From NCBI GenBank assembly GCA_945861065.1, contig CAMASI010000034.1, forward strand, positions 1 through 40,866: 40,866 bases of DNA. Direction: 5' to 3'. The position numbers and the translations under genes were made by a program. Shown here piece after piece: positions 31,870 through 40,820 of this stretch. Within the stretch, counting starts at the first letter, position 1, and each line of letters opens with the position of its first letter. The notes under the pieces were generated by a model, which made no database searches, was not told the origin of the DNA, and saw only the letters and a program-made list of their open reading frames with translations. This DNA comes from Klebsiella pneumoniae. GTDB lineage: Bacteria > Myxococcota_A > UBA796 > GCA-2862545.

Positions 31870-32994
31870 TTATTTTTCCGCCGAGGCGGGCGCCCAGCCT
31901 GCGTGAACTTCTTCGCCGAGTCGCGTAAACGCTGGCCCGTCGCCACGTTCAATTGCGTCGCGGGCCCGCTGCACGACGCGAAACAGGTGGCGGAGGTTGT
32001 GCTCAGAAAGAAGGCGTTTGCCGAGCAACTCGTCGCATTGAACCAAGTGCCGGAGGTAGGCCCGCGAGACGCCGCAGCACGGGCCGATGCATGTGTCGTC
32101 CAGCGGGGCTGGATCGAGAATGTACCGCGCATTGCGCATGTTTCGCCGACCGGTTGGCGTCCAGGCTTGGCCGTGCCGACCTGCGCGGGTCGGTGCGACA
32201 CAATCGAACAGGTCCACGCCGCGGTGGATCGCGTCGTACACGTCGGGGGGTGTGCCGACCCCCATCAGGTACCGAATCTTGTTGGACGGCAACACGGCGG
32301 TGCTGGCCTCGACCATCTCGCGGCACGAAGCCCGGTCCTCGCCCACGGAAAGCCCGCCGATCGCGTAGCCGTCGAGATCGAGCGCATGAAGCGTTTCGGC
32401 GTGCGCGGATCGCAGCTCACCGAAGGTGCCTCCTTGTACGATCCCCCACAGCGCTGTGTCCTTGGGGCGTTGCCGCGCAGCCAGGCACCGGTGAAGCCAC
32501 CGGGTTGTGCGCTCCGTCGAGGCCACCACCCGTTCGCGGGGTGCGTTCGCTTCGATGCACTCGTCGAGCGCCATGGCGACGTCCACGCCGAGGGCCTCCT
32601 GAACCTCCACCGCAACTTCCGGTGTGAGCATTCGCCATCGCCCGTCTTCGGGCGAACGAAACCGAACGCCTTCCTCGGTCACCTTGCGGTGTTCTCGCAT
32701 GGAAAACGCCTGAAATCCGCCGGAATCCGTGAGAAGCGGCCCGTTCCACCCCATGAACCGATGCAAACCGCCGAGGGCGGCCACCGTGGCGTGCCCGGGT
32801 CGGACCCACAGGTGGTAGGCGTTCGCCAGCAACATGTGGGCACCGGCTGCTCGACACTCGTCCGGCAACAGGCCGCGAACGGTGCCCCGGGTCCCCACCG
32901 GCATGAAAGCGGGCGTAGGCACGTCGCCGTGTGGCGTGGTCAGTGTGCCGGCGCGGGCAGCCCCCAACGTGGATGAGACTGTGTGCGACGTCAT
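31870..32994 (-). CDS. tgt: tRNA-guanine transglycosylase (queuine synthesis)
   Basis: Tgt exchanges guanine 34 for preQ1 in tRNAs with GUN anticodons. The 374-residue product matches the usual length and has LLTDSGGFQAFSM (Asp90), VQGGTF, IGGLSVGE, and VDLFDCVAPTRAGRHGQ with nucleophile Asp264. The zinc site is altered: Cys302, Cys306 and Cys307 (TCIGPCCG) with His332, where the usual spacing is Cys-x-Cys-x2-Cys. Cys306 may stand in for the missing middle ligand. ATG 32994 overlaps the queA stop (ATGA), so the two steps of queuosine synthesis are coupled. Confidence 0.95.
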   Translation of the reverse strand: MTSHTVSSTLGAARAGTLTTPHGDVPTPAFMPVGTRGTVRGLLPDECRAAGAHMLLANAYHLWVRPGHATVAALGGLHRFMGWNGPLLTDSGGFQAFSMREHRKVTEEGVRFRSPEDGRWRMLTPEVAVEVQEALGVDVAMALDECIEANAPRERVVASTERTTRWLHRCLAARQRPKDTALWGIVQGGTFGELRSAHAETLHALDLDGYAIGGLSVGEDRASCREMVEASTAVLPSNKIRYLMGVGTPPDVYDAIHRGVDLFDCVAPTRAGRHGQAWTPTGRRNMRNARYILDPAPLDDTCIGPCCGVSRAYLRHLVQCDELLGKRLLSEHNLRHLFRVVQRARDAIERGDGPAFTRLGEEVHAGWAPASAEK

Positions 32995-34004
32995 GTCAGC
33001 CACATCGCGTCGCCGTACGAGTAGAATCGATAGTTCGAGCGCACCGCTTCGGCGTAGGCCGCCAGCAACCGCTCCCTTCCGCACCACGCGCCGACCAGCA
33101 TCAGCAGGCTGCTCTCCGGAAGGTGGAGGTTGGTCAAGAGGGCGTCGACGCAGCGAAACTCGTAGGGAGGGCGGATAAACAGGGAGGTCCGTCCGCTGCC
33201 AGCGACGGGAACGCGGGTTCCAACGGGGGTATTCGCTTCCAGCACTCGGGTTGTGGTGGTGCCGACGGCGATGACTCGGCCGCCGCGCGCGCGTGTTCGT
33301 TCGATGGCGCTAACGGTGGCCTCGGGAAGGTCGAAGGCCTCGCTGTGGAGCACGCCGCTTTCCAATTGGCCTGGGTCCAGGGGGCGGAACGTACCGGGCC
33401 CCACATGAAGCGTGATGGAGGCGACTTCCGCGCCGCGGGCCGCGATCGCAACGAGCATGGCTTGGGTGAGGTGTAGGCCTGCGGTAGGTGCGGCGACGGA
33501 CCCCGGTGGGTCTGCGTACACAGTTTGATACCGGTCCTGATCCGAAGGGATCGCGTCACGGTGCAGGTAAGGCGGCAGTGGTACTTCGCCGTACGCTGAC
33601 ATGACAACGAGCGGATCTGCGTCGAATCGCACCCGTACGATACCGTCTACTGGTGGCGTGAGGAGAAGGGCACGGTGGGGGCCCACAAGCAGGGACTCGC
33701 CAGCGCGCAAGCGGCGCGCGGGGCGGGCCAAGGCGTCGACATCTCCAGGTCCAACACCGAGGAGCAAGAGTTCTACAGCGCCGCCGGTCTTCCTGTGAGC
33801 CCGCAACCGGGCCTGCAAGACTCGGGAGTTGTTGACGACAAGCAAGTCGCCGGCGGCGATCAGCGCCACCAAGTCGCTGATCTGCAGGTGCTCGAAGGCA
33901 GCATCGCCCGCAGGAACACCGAGCAGTTTGCCCCCGTCCCGACGGTCTGGCGGAAAGCGGGCGATGGCGTGGTCTGGGAGTGGGTAGGTCCACTGAGAGA
34001 ACAT
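32991..34004 (-). CDS. queA: S-adenosylmethionine:tRNA ribosyltransferase-isomerase
   Basis: QueA adds the epoxycyclopentanediol ring of queuosine from S-adenosylmethionine. The 337-residue product begins MFSQWTYPLPDHAIARFPPD, in line with family starts. It keeps DLLVVNNSRVLQARL, YQTVYADPPGSVAAPTAGLHL, TLHVGPGTFRPL, HSEAF, VIAVGTTTTRVLE, TNLHLPESSLLMLV and the final YRFYSYGDAMWL. The frame stays open for a further 197 codons upstream, but that part runs antisense to yajC and is not family sequence. Tgt follows with an ATGA overlap. yajC-secD-secF lie divergently upstream. Confidence 0.96.
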   Translation of the reverse strand: MFSQWTYPLPDHAIARFPPDRRDGGKLLGVPAGDAAFEHLQISDLVALIAAGDLLVVNNSRVLQARLRAHRKTGGAVELLLLGVGPGDVDALARPARRLRAGESLLVGPHRALLLTPPVDGIVRVRFDADPLVVMSAYGEVPLPPYLHRDAIPSDQDRYQTVYADPPGSVAAPTAGLHLTQAMLVAIAARGAEVASITLHVGPGTFRPLDPGQLESGVLHSEAFDLPEATVSAIERTRARGGRVIAVGTTTTRVLEANTPVGTRVPVAGSGRTSLFIRPPYEFRCVDALLTNLHLPESSLLMLVGAWCGRERLLAAYAEAVRSNYRFYSYGDAMWLT

Positions 34005-34041
34005 CTGCGCTGCCAAGTCTGGCGCTCCGGCGAGCCGGTTG

Positions 34042-34069
34042 ATTATGCGGCGCGGCCGCCGGACGGCAA
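34042..34069 (-). promoter_or_regulatory. Candidate promoter of queA-tgt
   Basis: On minus, TTGCCG (34069-34064, 4/6) and CATAAT (34047-34042, 5/6) are 16 bases apart. The predicted start is about 30 bases upstream of the queA ATG. It lies in the divergent region between queA and yajC. Confidence 0.38.
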
Positions 34070-34125
34070 GGTGCTTGACGGCGCCTGATTCGGTGCTTCT
34101 GCTAGCGACGCTAATTGAGGGCTTA

Positions 34126-34392
34126 GTGCTGGACTCGCCGATCATTCCATTCGTGCTGATTGCTGCGATGTTCTGGTTCGTCTGGTACCTGCCAATGCGC
34201 GACGAGCGCAAGGTCAAGGATTTCCAGGCTTCGCTCGTGAAGGATGACGCTGTGGTGACAGGCGGAGGCCTGCACGGACGCATTGTCAGCGTGGACACGG
34301 ACACGGTCACGCTGGAGTTGGCGGAAAAGGTTCGAATTGTAGTGGATCGGACGGCGGTGTCTCGTCGGAACGCGCCCAAGACCAATGGCTGA
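34126..34392 (+). CDS. yajC: Preprotein translocase subunit YajC
   Basis: YajC is a small inner-membrane partner of SecDF. The 89-residue product has one transmembrane helix (PIIPFVLIAAMFWFVWYLPMRDERK) followed by the conserved KDDAVVTGGGLHGRIVSVDTDTVTLELAEKVRIVVDRTAV. GTG 34126 is chosen because GAGGG lies four bases upstream; TTG 34075 and ATG 34045 are in-frame alternatives. secD begins 10 bases after the stop, as in most bacteria. Confidence 0.9.
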   Translation: MLDSPIIPFVLIAAMFWFVWYLPMRDERKVKDFQASLVKDDAVVTGGGLHGRIVSVDTDTVTLELAEKVRIVVDRTAVSRRNAPKTNG

Positions 34393-34402
34393 CGGAGGCT
34401 AG

Positions 34403-36763
34403 GTGGAAACGTCGAGTTGGTTAAGGCTGAGTAGCATCGTTGCGATGGTGCTAGGTTCTTTGTGGATTCTGATGCCCACCATTCTCCAGGAGAGTGCGGC
34501 GGATCGGTTCGCTCGGTCTGCGGCGTCTGTGGAAGCGCCCGTCGGCAACCGAGCCGCGGATCTCGATGTGGAGTTGACCGCCACGGGCGACGCAACGGTT
34601 TCGGCCGCGATCGTCGAAGCGCGTTTGCGTGCGCTCAAACACCCGTTTGAACGGGTGCTAGGGGTAGACGGCGGCGTGCGTGTTCACCTCGCGCCCGGCG
34701 GTCGTGCCGACGTCGTGCAACGAGTGGCTACCGCCGCAGGTGCCCGGTCTCTGGTGGCCCTGCCCGTTGAAGGGGTTGCAGACGCTGCGTCCATGGAGGC
34801 CTTGAGCCCAGCCCTGCGCGCTGTGATCACGGATGCCGGGCTCGCCACGGCGTTGATGGCAGTTGTGGGAACGACCGGAGAGGCGTTGGCCCCCGTTGAT
34901 GTGATCGTATCGGCAGTTGTGAGTGGTGAATCCGGACCGCTTCTGACGCTGTCGGCGCCATTTTCCTCGGAAGCCACGGGTGCTGTGCTGTTGCTGGATG
35001 GCCAGGTCGTCGGCGTCGTGCTGCCCGAACCGACTGGCGGTCGGCTTGTCGCGATTTCGGCAGCGGTTCCGTTGGACGAGGAACGAGTCGCCGTGCTGGT
35101 GGGCGGTCCCAACGTGGGGGTCGTCGCAACGACGGCCGGCGCTGTCACCGAAGTGGGTGCGGCAGCGACGCCGGTTGAGCAACCTGCCAAGTCCTGGGCG
35201 CCCGACTGGCTGGTCGCCGCCTTGCCGGACAAGCGGGTCAATCTCGGCCTTGACCTGCAGGGTGGCCTTGATCTCACGCTTCAAGTCGGCGTTGAAGACG
35301 CAGTCGTTGGGCAGATCGATCGCGATCGTACCTACGTGGAGGAGGAGCTGCGCAAGCAGGGCATCGTCTTCACGAAGACGCGCCGCGACCGCGCGGAACC
35401 GATGTTGTGGGTCGAAACGGAAGCACCTCTCGGTAGTTTGCAAGAGGTTCTCCGGCGAGTTGCGCCCCACTACCCGTACGTGTTTTCGGAAGGAAAGGCC
35501 CATGCCTTCCGCATTCGCGACGACCGTAAGGAGGACATCGAAAGGGCTGCCGTCGAACAGGTGCTGGAGACGCTCCGCCGCCGCATCGATGCGACAGGCG
35601 TCAAGGAGCCCTCCATCGTGAAGAAGGCGGGCGGGCGAATCAACGTTCAGCTTCCCGGACTCGTCGATCTTCAGCGCGCAGTCGATGCCATCGGGACCAG
35701 CGCCGTGCTTGAGTTTCGGATGGTGGACGAGGAATTTGATCCTTCGCTGCTCGACCGGGTGATGGTGGCGGCGGCGGAAGCGTTGCCTGTCGATCAGCTG
35801 GCGGATCAGGCCGTCCTCAACGATTGGTTGTGGTCCACCCGTCGGATTCCGGAAGACCGGCTTGTTTTGTATGAGCGGGAACGTGAGGGCAACGAGCCCC
35901 GGCCCTTGGTGGTGCACAGCAACGTGGTTCTCACAGGCGCGGACGTGTCCGACGCCCGCGTGTCGATGGACAACAGCCAGCCGGCCGTCACGCTTTCTTT
36001 CAAAGCGCGTGGCGCCTCTGTGTTCTGCGACATCACCACCAAGAATGTGGGCAAACGCTTCGCCATCGTGCTGGACGACGTGATTCGATCCGCGCCCTCG
36101 ATTCGGGAGCGCATTTGTGGTGGAAGCGCGAGTATCGAGATGTCGAGTGCCGACGAGCCGATGCGCGACGCCCAGAACCTCGCCATTGTGTTGCGAACGG
36201 GTTCGTTGGACGCGCCCGTGTTGCTGGCGGAGGTTCGCACCGTAGGCGCGCAACTCGGGATGGACAGCATTCGTTCGGCGACGCTGGCCTCCGTACTCGG
36301 TGGGTTGCTGGTCTTCGTGTACATGGCCGTGTGGTACCGGGTGTCGGGCCTCGTCGCGAACGTAGCGTTGTGCGTCAACGTGCTGATGGTACTTGCAGTG
36401 TTGTGCATGTTCGAAGCGACGCTGACGCTTCCCGGCATCGCGGCGTTGGCGTTGACGGTGGGTATGGCCGTAGACGCCAACATCATCATCTACGAACGGA
36501 TTCGAGAGGAGTTGAAACTCGGCGTCTTGTCGCGCAAAGCGGTGGACGTGGGCTTCGATCGTGCTGCAGTCGCCATTCTCGACTCGAACATCTCGAGTGG
36601 GATCGCAGGCGTCGTTCTCTACTCGTACGGAACGGGCCCCATCAAGGGCTTCGCCGTCACCCTGATTATTGGCATCGTCACCACGTTGATCACGGCCTTG
36701 TTCGTTTCAAGGGCCCTGATGGTCTTGCTCACCCGCAACTCCGCCGCGCGGCTGAGCATCTGA
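34403..36763 (+). CDS. secD: Protein translocase subunit SecD
   Basis: SecD with SecF uses the proton gradient to pull proteins out of the SecYEG channel. The 786-residue product has an N-terminal helix (SIVAMVLGSLWILMPTIL), a long periplasmic region and the conserved VNLGLDLQGGLDLTLQV. P1-type segments follow (LRRRIDATGVKEPSIVKKAGGRINVQLPGL; VVLTGADVSDARVSMD). Six C-terminal transmembrane helices carry the GMAVDANIIIYERIREEL motif. The region from about 30 to 270 before the LGLDLQGG motif is longer than in short SecDs such as that of E. coli and holds extra beta-type sequence. GTG 34403 has GGAGG four bases upstream. secF follows after 10 bases. Confidence 0.95.
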   Translation: METSSWLRLSSIVAMVLGSLWILMPTILQESAADRFARSAASVEAPVGNRAADLDVELTATGDATVSAAIVEARLRALKHPFERVLGVDGGVRVHLAPGGRADVVQRVATAAGARSLVALPVEGVADAASMEALSPALRAVITDAGLATALMAVVGTTGEALAPVDVIVSAVVSGESGPLLTLSAPFSSEATGAVLLLDGQVVGVVLPEPTGGRLVAISAAVPLDEERVAVLVGGPNVGVVATTAGAVTEVGAAATPVEQPAKSWAPDWLVAALPDKRVNLGLDLQGGLDLTLQVGVEDAVVGQIDRDRTYVEEELRKQGIVFTKTRRDRAEPMLWVETEAPLGSLQEVLRRVAPHYPYVFSEGKAHAFRIRDDRKEDIERAAVEQVLETLRRRIDATGVKEPSIVKKAGGRINVQLPGLVDLQRAVDAIGTSAVLEFRMVDEEFDPSLLDRVMVAAAEALPVDQLADQAVLNDWLWSTRRIPEDRLVLYEREREGNEPRPLVVHSNVVLTGADVSDARVSMDNSQPAVTLSFKARGASVFCDITTKNVGKRFAIVLDDVIRSAPSIRERICGGSASIEMSSADEPMRDAQNLAIVLRTGSLDAPVLLAEVRTVGAQLGMDSIRSATLASVLGGLLVFVYMAVWYRVSGLVANVALCVNVLMVLAVLCMFEATLTLPGIAALALTVGMAVDANIIIYERIREELKLGVLSRKAVDVGFDRAAVAILDSNISSGIAGVVLYSYGTGPIKGFAVTLIIGIVTTLITALFVSRALMVLLTRNSAARLSI

Positions 36764-36773
36764 GAGGTCGGCT

Positions 36774-38045
36774 ATGGAACGACTAAAATCCTTTATCGAT
36801 GGGCTCCGCTTCGACTTTGTCGGAAAGCGTTGGCTTTTCAGCTCGGTCTCGGCCGTGTTGGTCGTGCTTTCGTGGATTGCTTTCGCAGCAATCGGACCAA
36901 AGTGGGGCATCGATTTTACGGGAGGGACCGAAATTCTTCTCCGTTTCGATGAGGCCACCGACGCTTCGGTGCTTCGGGGTGGCCTCGGGAGCCTTGGCTT
37001 GTCGGACGACAGTGTGCAGGCCGTCGGTAACGATGGCCGAGACTACACCATCCGCATTCAGGATACCGAGTTTGGAACCGATCGCCTGCAAGAGGAGGCC
37101 AAACAGCGGCTGGACGGGGCGTTCGGCGCTGGGTGGGCCAAAGAAATCAAGGTAGATTCTGAGGTCGGCGCCAGGTTCGTCATCTCCTATGAAGGCGACG
37201 CAGTGTCCCTGGACCAAGTTCAGTCCGCCATGGCGGGGTTGACCTGGGCAAAGGCGATGCCGTCGCGCCAAGAACACCAGGTTGTGCTCGCGGTGAGCGG
37301 TATTGCGGAACGCGCACAGGTGGAGATCGCCAACGTGTTGGGCGAGAGCCATCCGTTCGTGGTGCTCTCTCTGGAGTCAGTCGGACCGAGGGTAGGCGCG
37401 GAGCTGCGTCGAGATGGATTTCTCGCGCTCACTTTCACGCTTGTGCTTGTGCTCGTGTACGTGGCCTTTCGGTTTGACATCGCGTACGCGCCAGGTGCCA
37501 TCCTCGCGTTGATTCACGATGTCTCGTTGACCGCAGGGGTGTTTGTCGTCTTTCAAATGGAATTCAGCGTGTCCATGATTGGCGCGTTGCTGACCATCGT
37601 CGGGTACTCGTTGAACGACACCATCGTGGTGTACGACCGCATTCGAGAGAATCGAGACCGATACCGACGGCATTCGTTCGTTGAATTGATCAACACCTCC
37701 ATGAACGAAACACTCACGCGAACGATTGCGACCAACGGCGCAACGATGATGGCGATTACCCCGATGATGTTCATGGGCGGACCCGTGATCGAGTCCTTTG
37801 CCATCGCCATGTTCTGCGGGATTATCTTCGGGACCTACTCGACCATCTACGTGGCCAGCCCGATGATTCTCATCATCGACGACCTGCGACCGATGCTCGC
37901 CAAGTTCGTTCATCTGCCCGAGTTGGACGGCGGCCAGGCAAAAGAGGAAGTTCCGTCGGATGAGCCACTGACCGAGAGCGAGCGGCGGCGACGGGAGCGG
38001 TCCGCCGCGGAGCGGAAGGCGAAACTAGAGTCAGACGCGGGCTAG
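36774..38045 (+). CDS. secF: Protein translocase subunit SecF
   Basis: The 423-residue product has an N-terminal transmembrane helix (LFSSVSAVLVVLSWIAFAAIG), then GIDFTGGTEILLRF, a periplasmic domain, and five further helices with GYSLNDTIVVYDRIRENR and the conserved NETLTRTI segment. It ends in a charged tail (EERRRRERSAAERKAKLE-type, about 45 residues after the last helix) that is longer than in E. coli. ATG start 10 bases after the secD stop. The operon order yajC-secD-secF is standard. Confidence 0.95.
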   Translation: MERLKSFIDGLRFDFVGKRWLFSSVSAVLVVLSWIAFAAIGPKWGIDFTGGTEILLRFDEATDASVLRGGLGSLGLSDDSVQAVGNDGRDYTIRIQDTEFGTDRLQEEAKQRLDGAFGAGWAKEIKVDSEVGARFVISYEGDAVSLDQVQSAMAGLTWAKAMPSRQEHQVVLAVSGIAERAQVEIANVLGESHPFVVLSLESVGPRVGAELRRDGFLALTFTLVLVLVYVAFRFDIAYAPGAILALIHDVSLTAGVFVVFQMEFSVSMIGALLTIVGYSLNDTIVVYDRIRENRDRYRRHSFVELINTSMNETLTRTIATNGATMMAITPMMFMGGPVIESFAIAMFCGIIFGTYSTIYVASPMILIIDDLRPMLAKFVHLPELDGGQAKEEVPSDEPLTESERRRRERSAAERKAKLESDAG

Positions 38046-38077
38046 CACGGCTAAGACTATGCGTGAACGGAGGGACG

Positions 38078-38614
38078 ATGTGGACCGTGCTCCTCTTGGC
38101 GGCGTTCGCCGGTGACTTGGTCGTGAACGGCGTACTTGTGCAGCCGAGTGCGCTCGCCGGCCTGACGTTGACCCAGGTGACGCTTCGCGTAGACGCAAAG
38201 GGCAACATGCTGATCACCGCTCCTGGGTTTGTCGTGGAACCGGAACGACGTCCCGCGCCTGCCATGCCGGACAGCGGCGTCGCCGGCGCGACTTGGTGGC
38301 TCGCAACAGAGGACTCGAACTCGGGGGGGCATGTCATCGATGTGACCATCAACGGCAAGCAATTCGTTACCCTTCGTTCCGGAGAGCCACAAAGGATCGT
38401 CGACATCGGACCGTGGCTAGTCCCAGGAACCAACACGATTCGTGTGCAATCGATGTCCACCGCTGCGACCGGAGGGAGTCTTTACGTTTACATCTCCTCG
38501 GGTTCGGACCGGTCAGGAACGGTGGTCATGAACAGCCCGCGCGTGCAGTTTGGACTCGGCGCTACGCGAGCAGGGGAGTACGTACGCGAGTACACCCTGG
38601 ACGTAACGCCTTGA
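38078..38614 (+). CDS. Small secreted beta-rich protein, function unknown
   Basis: The 178-residue product has a short signal peptide (MWTVLLLAAFAG, cleavage likely before DLVVNG). The remaining sequence is beta-rich, with a segment WLATEDSNSGGHVIDVTINGKQ and WLVPGTNTIRVQSMS that recalls jelly-roll domains. No named family is recognised. ATG 38078 has GGAGG four bases upstream; GTG 38063 would add five residues. The stop overlaps the TTG start of the PhoH gene, and secF ends 32 bases upstream, so it is probably co-transcribed with both. Confidence 0.75.
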   Translation: MWTVLLLAAFAGDLVVNGVLVQPSALAGLTLTQVTLRVDAKGNMLITAPGFVVEPERRPAPAMPDSGVAGATWWLATEDSNSGGHVIDVTINGKQFVTLRSGEPQRIVDIGPWLVPGTNTIRVQSMSTAATGGSLYVYISSGSDRSGTVVMNSPRVQFGLGATRAGEYVREYTLDVTP

Positions 38615-39969
38615 CCGATAACGACTTCAATCGACCGCCCAGGCACCCCTTCGGTCCGACGACCTACCTGCTCGACACCAACGTGCTCCTGTACGATCCG
38701 CAGTCCCTATTTGTGTTCAAAGAACACGACATCATCATCACACTGACCGTGATCGAGGAGATCGATCGTTTCAAGAAGGACCTCAACGAGGTCGGACGCA
38801 ACGCCCGGACCATTTCGCGCATGCTGGACGACATGCGAAAGCAGGGTTCGTTGCGCGATGGCATTCGGTTGGAGAACGGCGGGCGTCTGACCGTCGAATA
38901 CGTGACGCATGACCCGCAAATGCCCATCACTTGGGGGCCGGATACCAACGACAATCGAATCCTCGGGTGCGTGAAACGCATTCAACAGCAACTTGCACCG
39001 AAGCGGGTTGTCCTGGTGACCCGCGATACAAACATGCGTTTGAAATGTGACGCCCTTGGCCTGATCGGCGAGGACTACGAGAATGCGCATATCGACGTGG
39101 ACGAGGCGTTTACCGGGGTGACCGATCGGGTTGTGTCTGCGGATCTGATCGACCTAATCCATTCGCGCGGAAGTTTGCCGTTGGATGCGGTTCCTGGCCT
39201 TCTTCCGAACCAGTTCGCCGTGCTGACTGCGGAGGGTGTGGCGGGCAAGTCGGCCATGGTGCGACATCGCCCCAAAGTCGGCCTGATCGAGCCGGTTGGG
39301 CGGCATCGCGAAGGTGTGTGGGGGATCTTCGCGAAAAACAAGGAGCAGATGTTCGTGTTGGACCTGTTGCTCGACGACGATGTCCAGTTGGTCACGATCA
39401 CAGGCCAAGCCGGCACGGGAAAGACGCTGTTGGCGCTGGCCGCTGGACTCAAACAGGTCGCTGACGAATCTCGGTATCGAAAGCTGCTCGTCAGTAGGCC
39501 GATTTTCCCCTTGGGACGCGACATCGGCTTCTTGCCCGGGGACATCGAACAAAAGCTCAACCCGTGGATGAAGCCCATCTTCGACAACCTGGAGTTGCTC
39601 ATCAGTGGCCGAAGCGATCGGCGCGTGCGGGAGCCGGAGTACCAGCACCTCTTGGACCAGAAAATCATTGAGGTAGAGCCGCTGACCTATATCCGCGGCC
39701 GATCGATTCCCGGTCAGTACCTCATTGTCGATGAGGCGCAGAACCTCACGCCTCATGAGGTGAAGACGGTACTGACCCGTGCGGGTGAGGGTGCAAAAAT
39801 CATCCTCACGGGCGACCCGAATCAGATCGATCACCCGTATGTGGACGCGCTTTCCAACGGGCTCACTTACACCGTCGAACGGTTCAAGGAGGCCAGCATC
39901 GCTGGCCATGTTTCGCTTCGCAAAGGGGAGCGCAGTGCGCTTGCCGAACTCGCGGCGCGCCTTCTGTGA
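38611..39969 (+). CDS. PIN-PhoH family ATPase/ribonuclease-like protein
   Basis: The 452-residue product is a PhoH2-type fusion. An N-terminal PIN domain (TYLLDTNVLLYDP at 18-30, TVIEEIDRFKKD, DTNDNRILGC, VLVTRDTNMRLK) carries the acidic residues of a nuclease site. The PhoH ATPase has Walker A GQAGTGKT (265-272), Walker B DEAQ (374-377) and TGDPNQID. Related proteins couple RNA unwinding with RNA cleavage. TTG 38611 overlaps the previous stop (TTGA). The upstream part of the open frame is out of family. The stop overlaps the start of the methyltransferase gene. Confidence 0.93.
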   Translation: MTDNDFNRPPRHPFGPTTYLLDTNVLLYDPQSLFVFKEHDIIITLTVIEEIDRFKKDLNEVGRNARTISRMLDDMRKQGSLRDGIRLENGGRLTVEYVTHDPQMPITWGPDTNDNRILGCVKRIQQQLAPKRVVLVTRDTNMRLKCDALGLIGEDYENAHIDVDEAFTGVTDRVVSADLIDLIHSRGSLPLDAVPGLLPNQFAVLTAEGVAGKSAMVRHRPKVGLIEPVGRHREGVWGIFAKNKEQMFVLDLLLDDDVQLVTITGQAGTGKTLLALAAGLKQVADESRYRKLLVSRPIFPLGRDIGFLPGDIEQKLNPWMKPIFDNLELLISGRSDRRVREPEYQHLLDQKIIEVEPLTYIRGRSIPGQYLIVDEAQNLTPHEVKTVLTRAGEGAKIILTGDPNQIDHPYVDALSNGLTYTVERFKEASIAGHVSLRKGERSALAELAARLL

Positions 39970-40721
39970 GCCGAACCGAACGCATTGAGGGTCGCAATCC
40001 CGTTCTGGAGTGTTTGGTTCGCGGTCGCAGGTCGGTCCGCAAGGTGTGGCTGGACCGAGGCGCGAAACCCGAACCGCGCGTTGACCGCATTCGTGCGTTG
40101 TGCGCGGAGCGCGGCGTGCCGCTGGAGGTTGTTGCGCGGCCGTTGCTCGACCAGATGTGCCTGGGGCGGGTGCACAACGGCGTCGTAGCCGATGCGGACG
40201 TGTTGCCGGACTTCTCGACGGCGGACATCCTGAACGGGTTGCCGTTCGGTCACGACCCGCTGATCGTGTTGGCGGACGGGTTGAGCTACGAGCACAACCT
40301 CGGCGCGGTGTTGCGGAGTTGCCTGGGTTTCGGCGTGGATGCGTTGGTCGTGCCCACCCGTCGCGGGGCGCAACTCTCGCCGGTGGTTTCTCGGGTGGCG
40401 ATGGGGGGAGCCGAAGTGGTTCCCGTCGTCCATGAAGGGTTGTTTGTGTCGCTGCGCGCCCTAAAGGACGCGGACGTTCAGGTGGTGGGCGCCGATATGG
40501 ACGGACTGCCGGCAGACCAAGTCGATCTGCGGGGTCCGCTCGCGTTGATTGTGGGCGAGGAAGGGGGAGGGCTGTCGAGCAAACTCCGGGAGCGATGCCG
40601 AGCCGTAGTCTCCATTCCGCTTAGTGGGGCGCTTGAGTCCCTCAATGTAAGCGTGGCGACCGGGATTCTCCTCTACGAGAAGCGACGGCAAGACCGGTTG
40701 GGATGGACCAAAGGCGCCTAG
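39966..40721 (+). CDS. TrmH/SpoU-family RNA 2'-O-methyltransferase (RlmB-like)
   Basis: The 251-residue product has an N-terminal L30e-like substrate domain (EGRNPVLECLVRGRRSVRKVWL; VHNGVVA) and a C-terminal SPOUT knot with all three motifs: EHNLGAVLRSC, LALIVGEEGGGL and VSIPLSGALESLNVSVATGI. It is most like RlmB, which methylates guanosine 2251 in 23S rRNA, although the exact target cannot be read from sequence. GTG 39966 overlaps the PhoH stop (GTGA). Confidence 0.92.
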   Translation: MSRTERIEGRNPVLECLVRGRRSVRKVWLDRGAKPEPRVDRIRALCAERGVPLEVVARPLLDQMCLGRVHNGVVADADVLPDFSTADILNGLPFGHDPLIVLADGLSYEHNLGAVLRSCLGFGVDALVVPTRRGAQLSPVVSRVAMGGAEVVPVVHEGLFVSLRALKDADVQVVGADMDGLPADQVDLRGPLALIVGEEGGGLSSKLRERCRAVVSIPLSGALESLNVSVATGILLYEKRRQDRLGWTKGA

Positions 40722-40801
40722 CAGCCTGTCGGAGATTGCGCACCTGCTGCGGGAGGCGATGCCATCCGCGGGACTTCGTCACGGGGACCCCACCCTCGGT
40801 C

Positions 40802-40820
40802 GGCGTGCGTCAAGCACGCC
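40802..40820. terminator. Hairpin after the methyltransferase gene, possible terminator
   Basis: GGCGTGC (40802-40808) and GCACGCC (40814-40820) form a perfect 7-base stem with a 5-base loop, 80 bases after the methyltransferase stop. Only TT follows the stem, so it is not a convincing intrinsic terminator. The rest of 40722-40866 holds no gene I recognise; an ATG at 40758 after GGGAGG opens a frame to the window edge, but its sequence has no recognisable character. Confidence 0.25.

Noticed and set aside
34005..34595. N-terminal extension of queA
   Set aside because: The frame is open, but family alignment starts at the ATG at 34004 and the extension runs antisense to yajC and secD.
34658..36253. 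531-codon open frame on minus across secD
   Set aside because: Antisense to a well-supported secD with conserved motifs; translation looks like a shadow.
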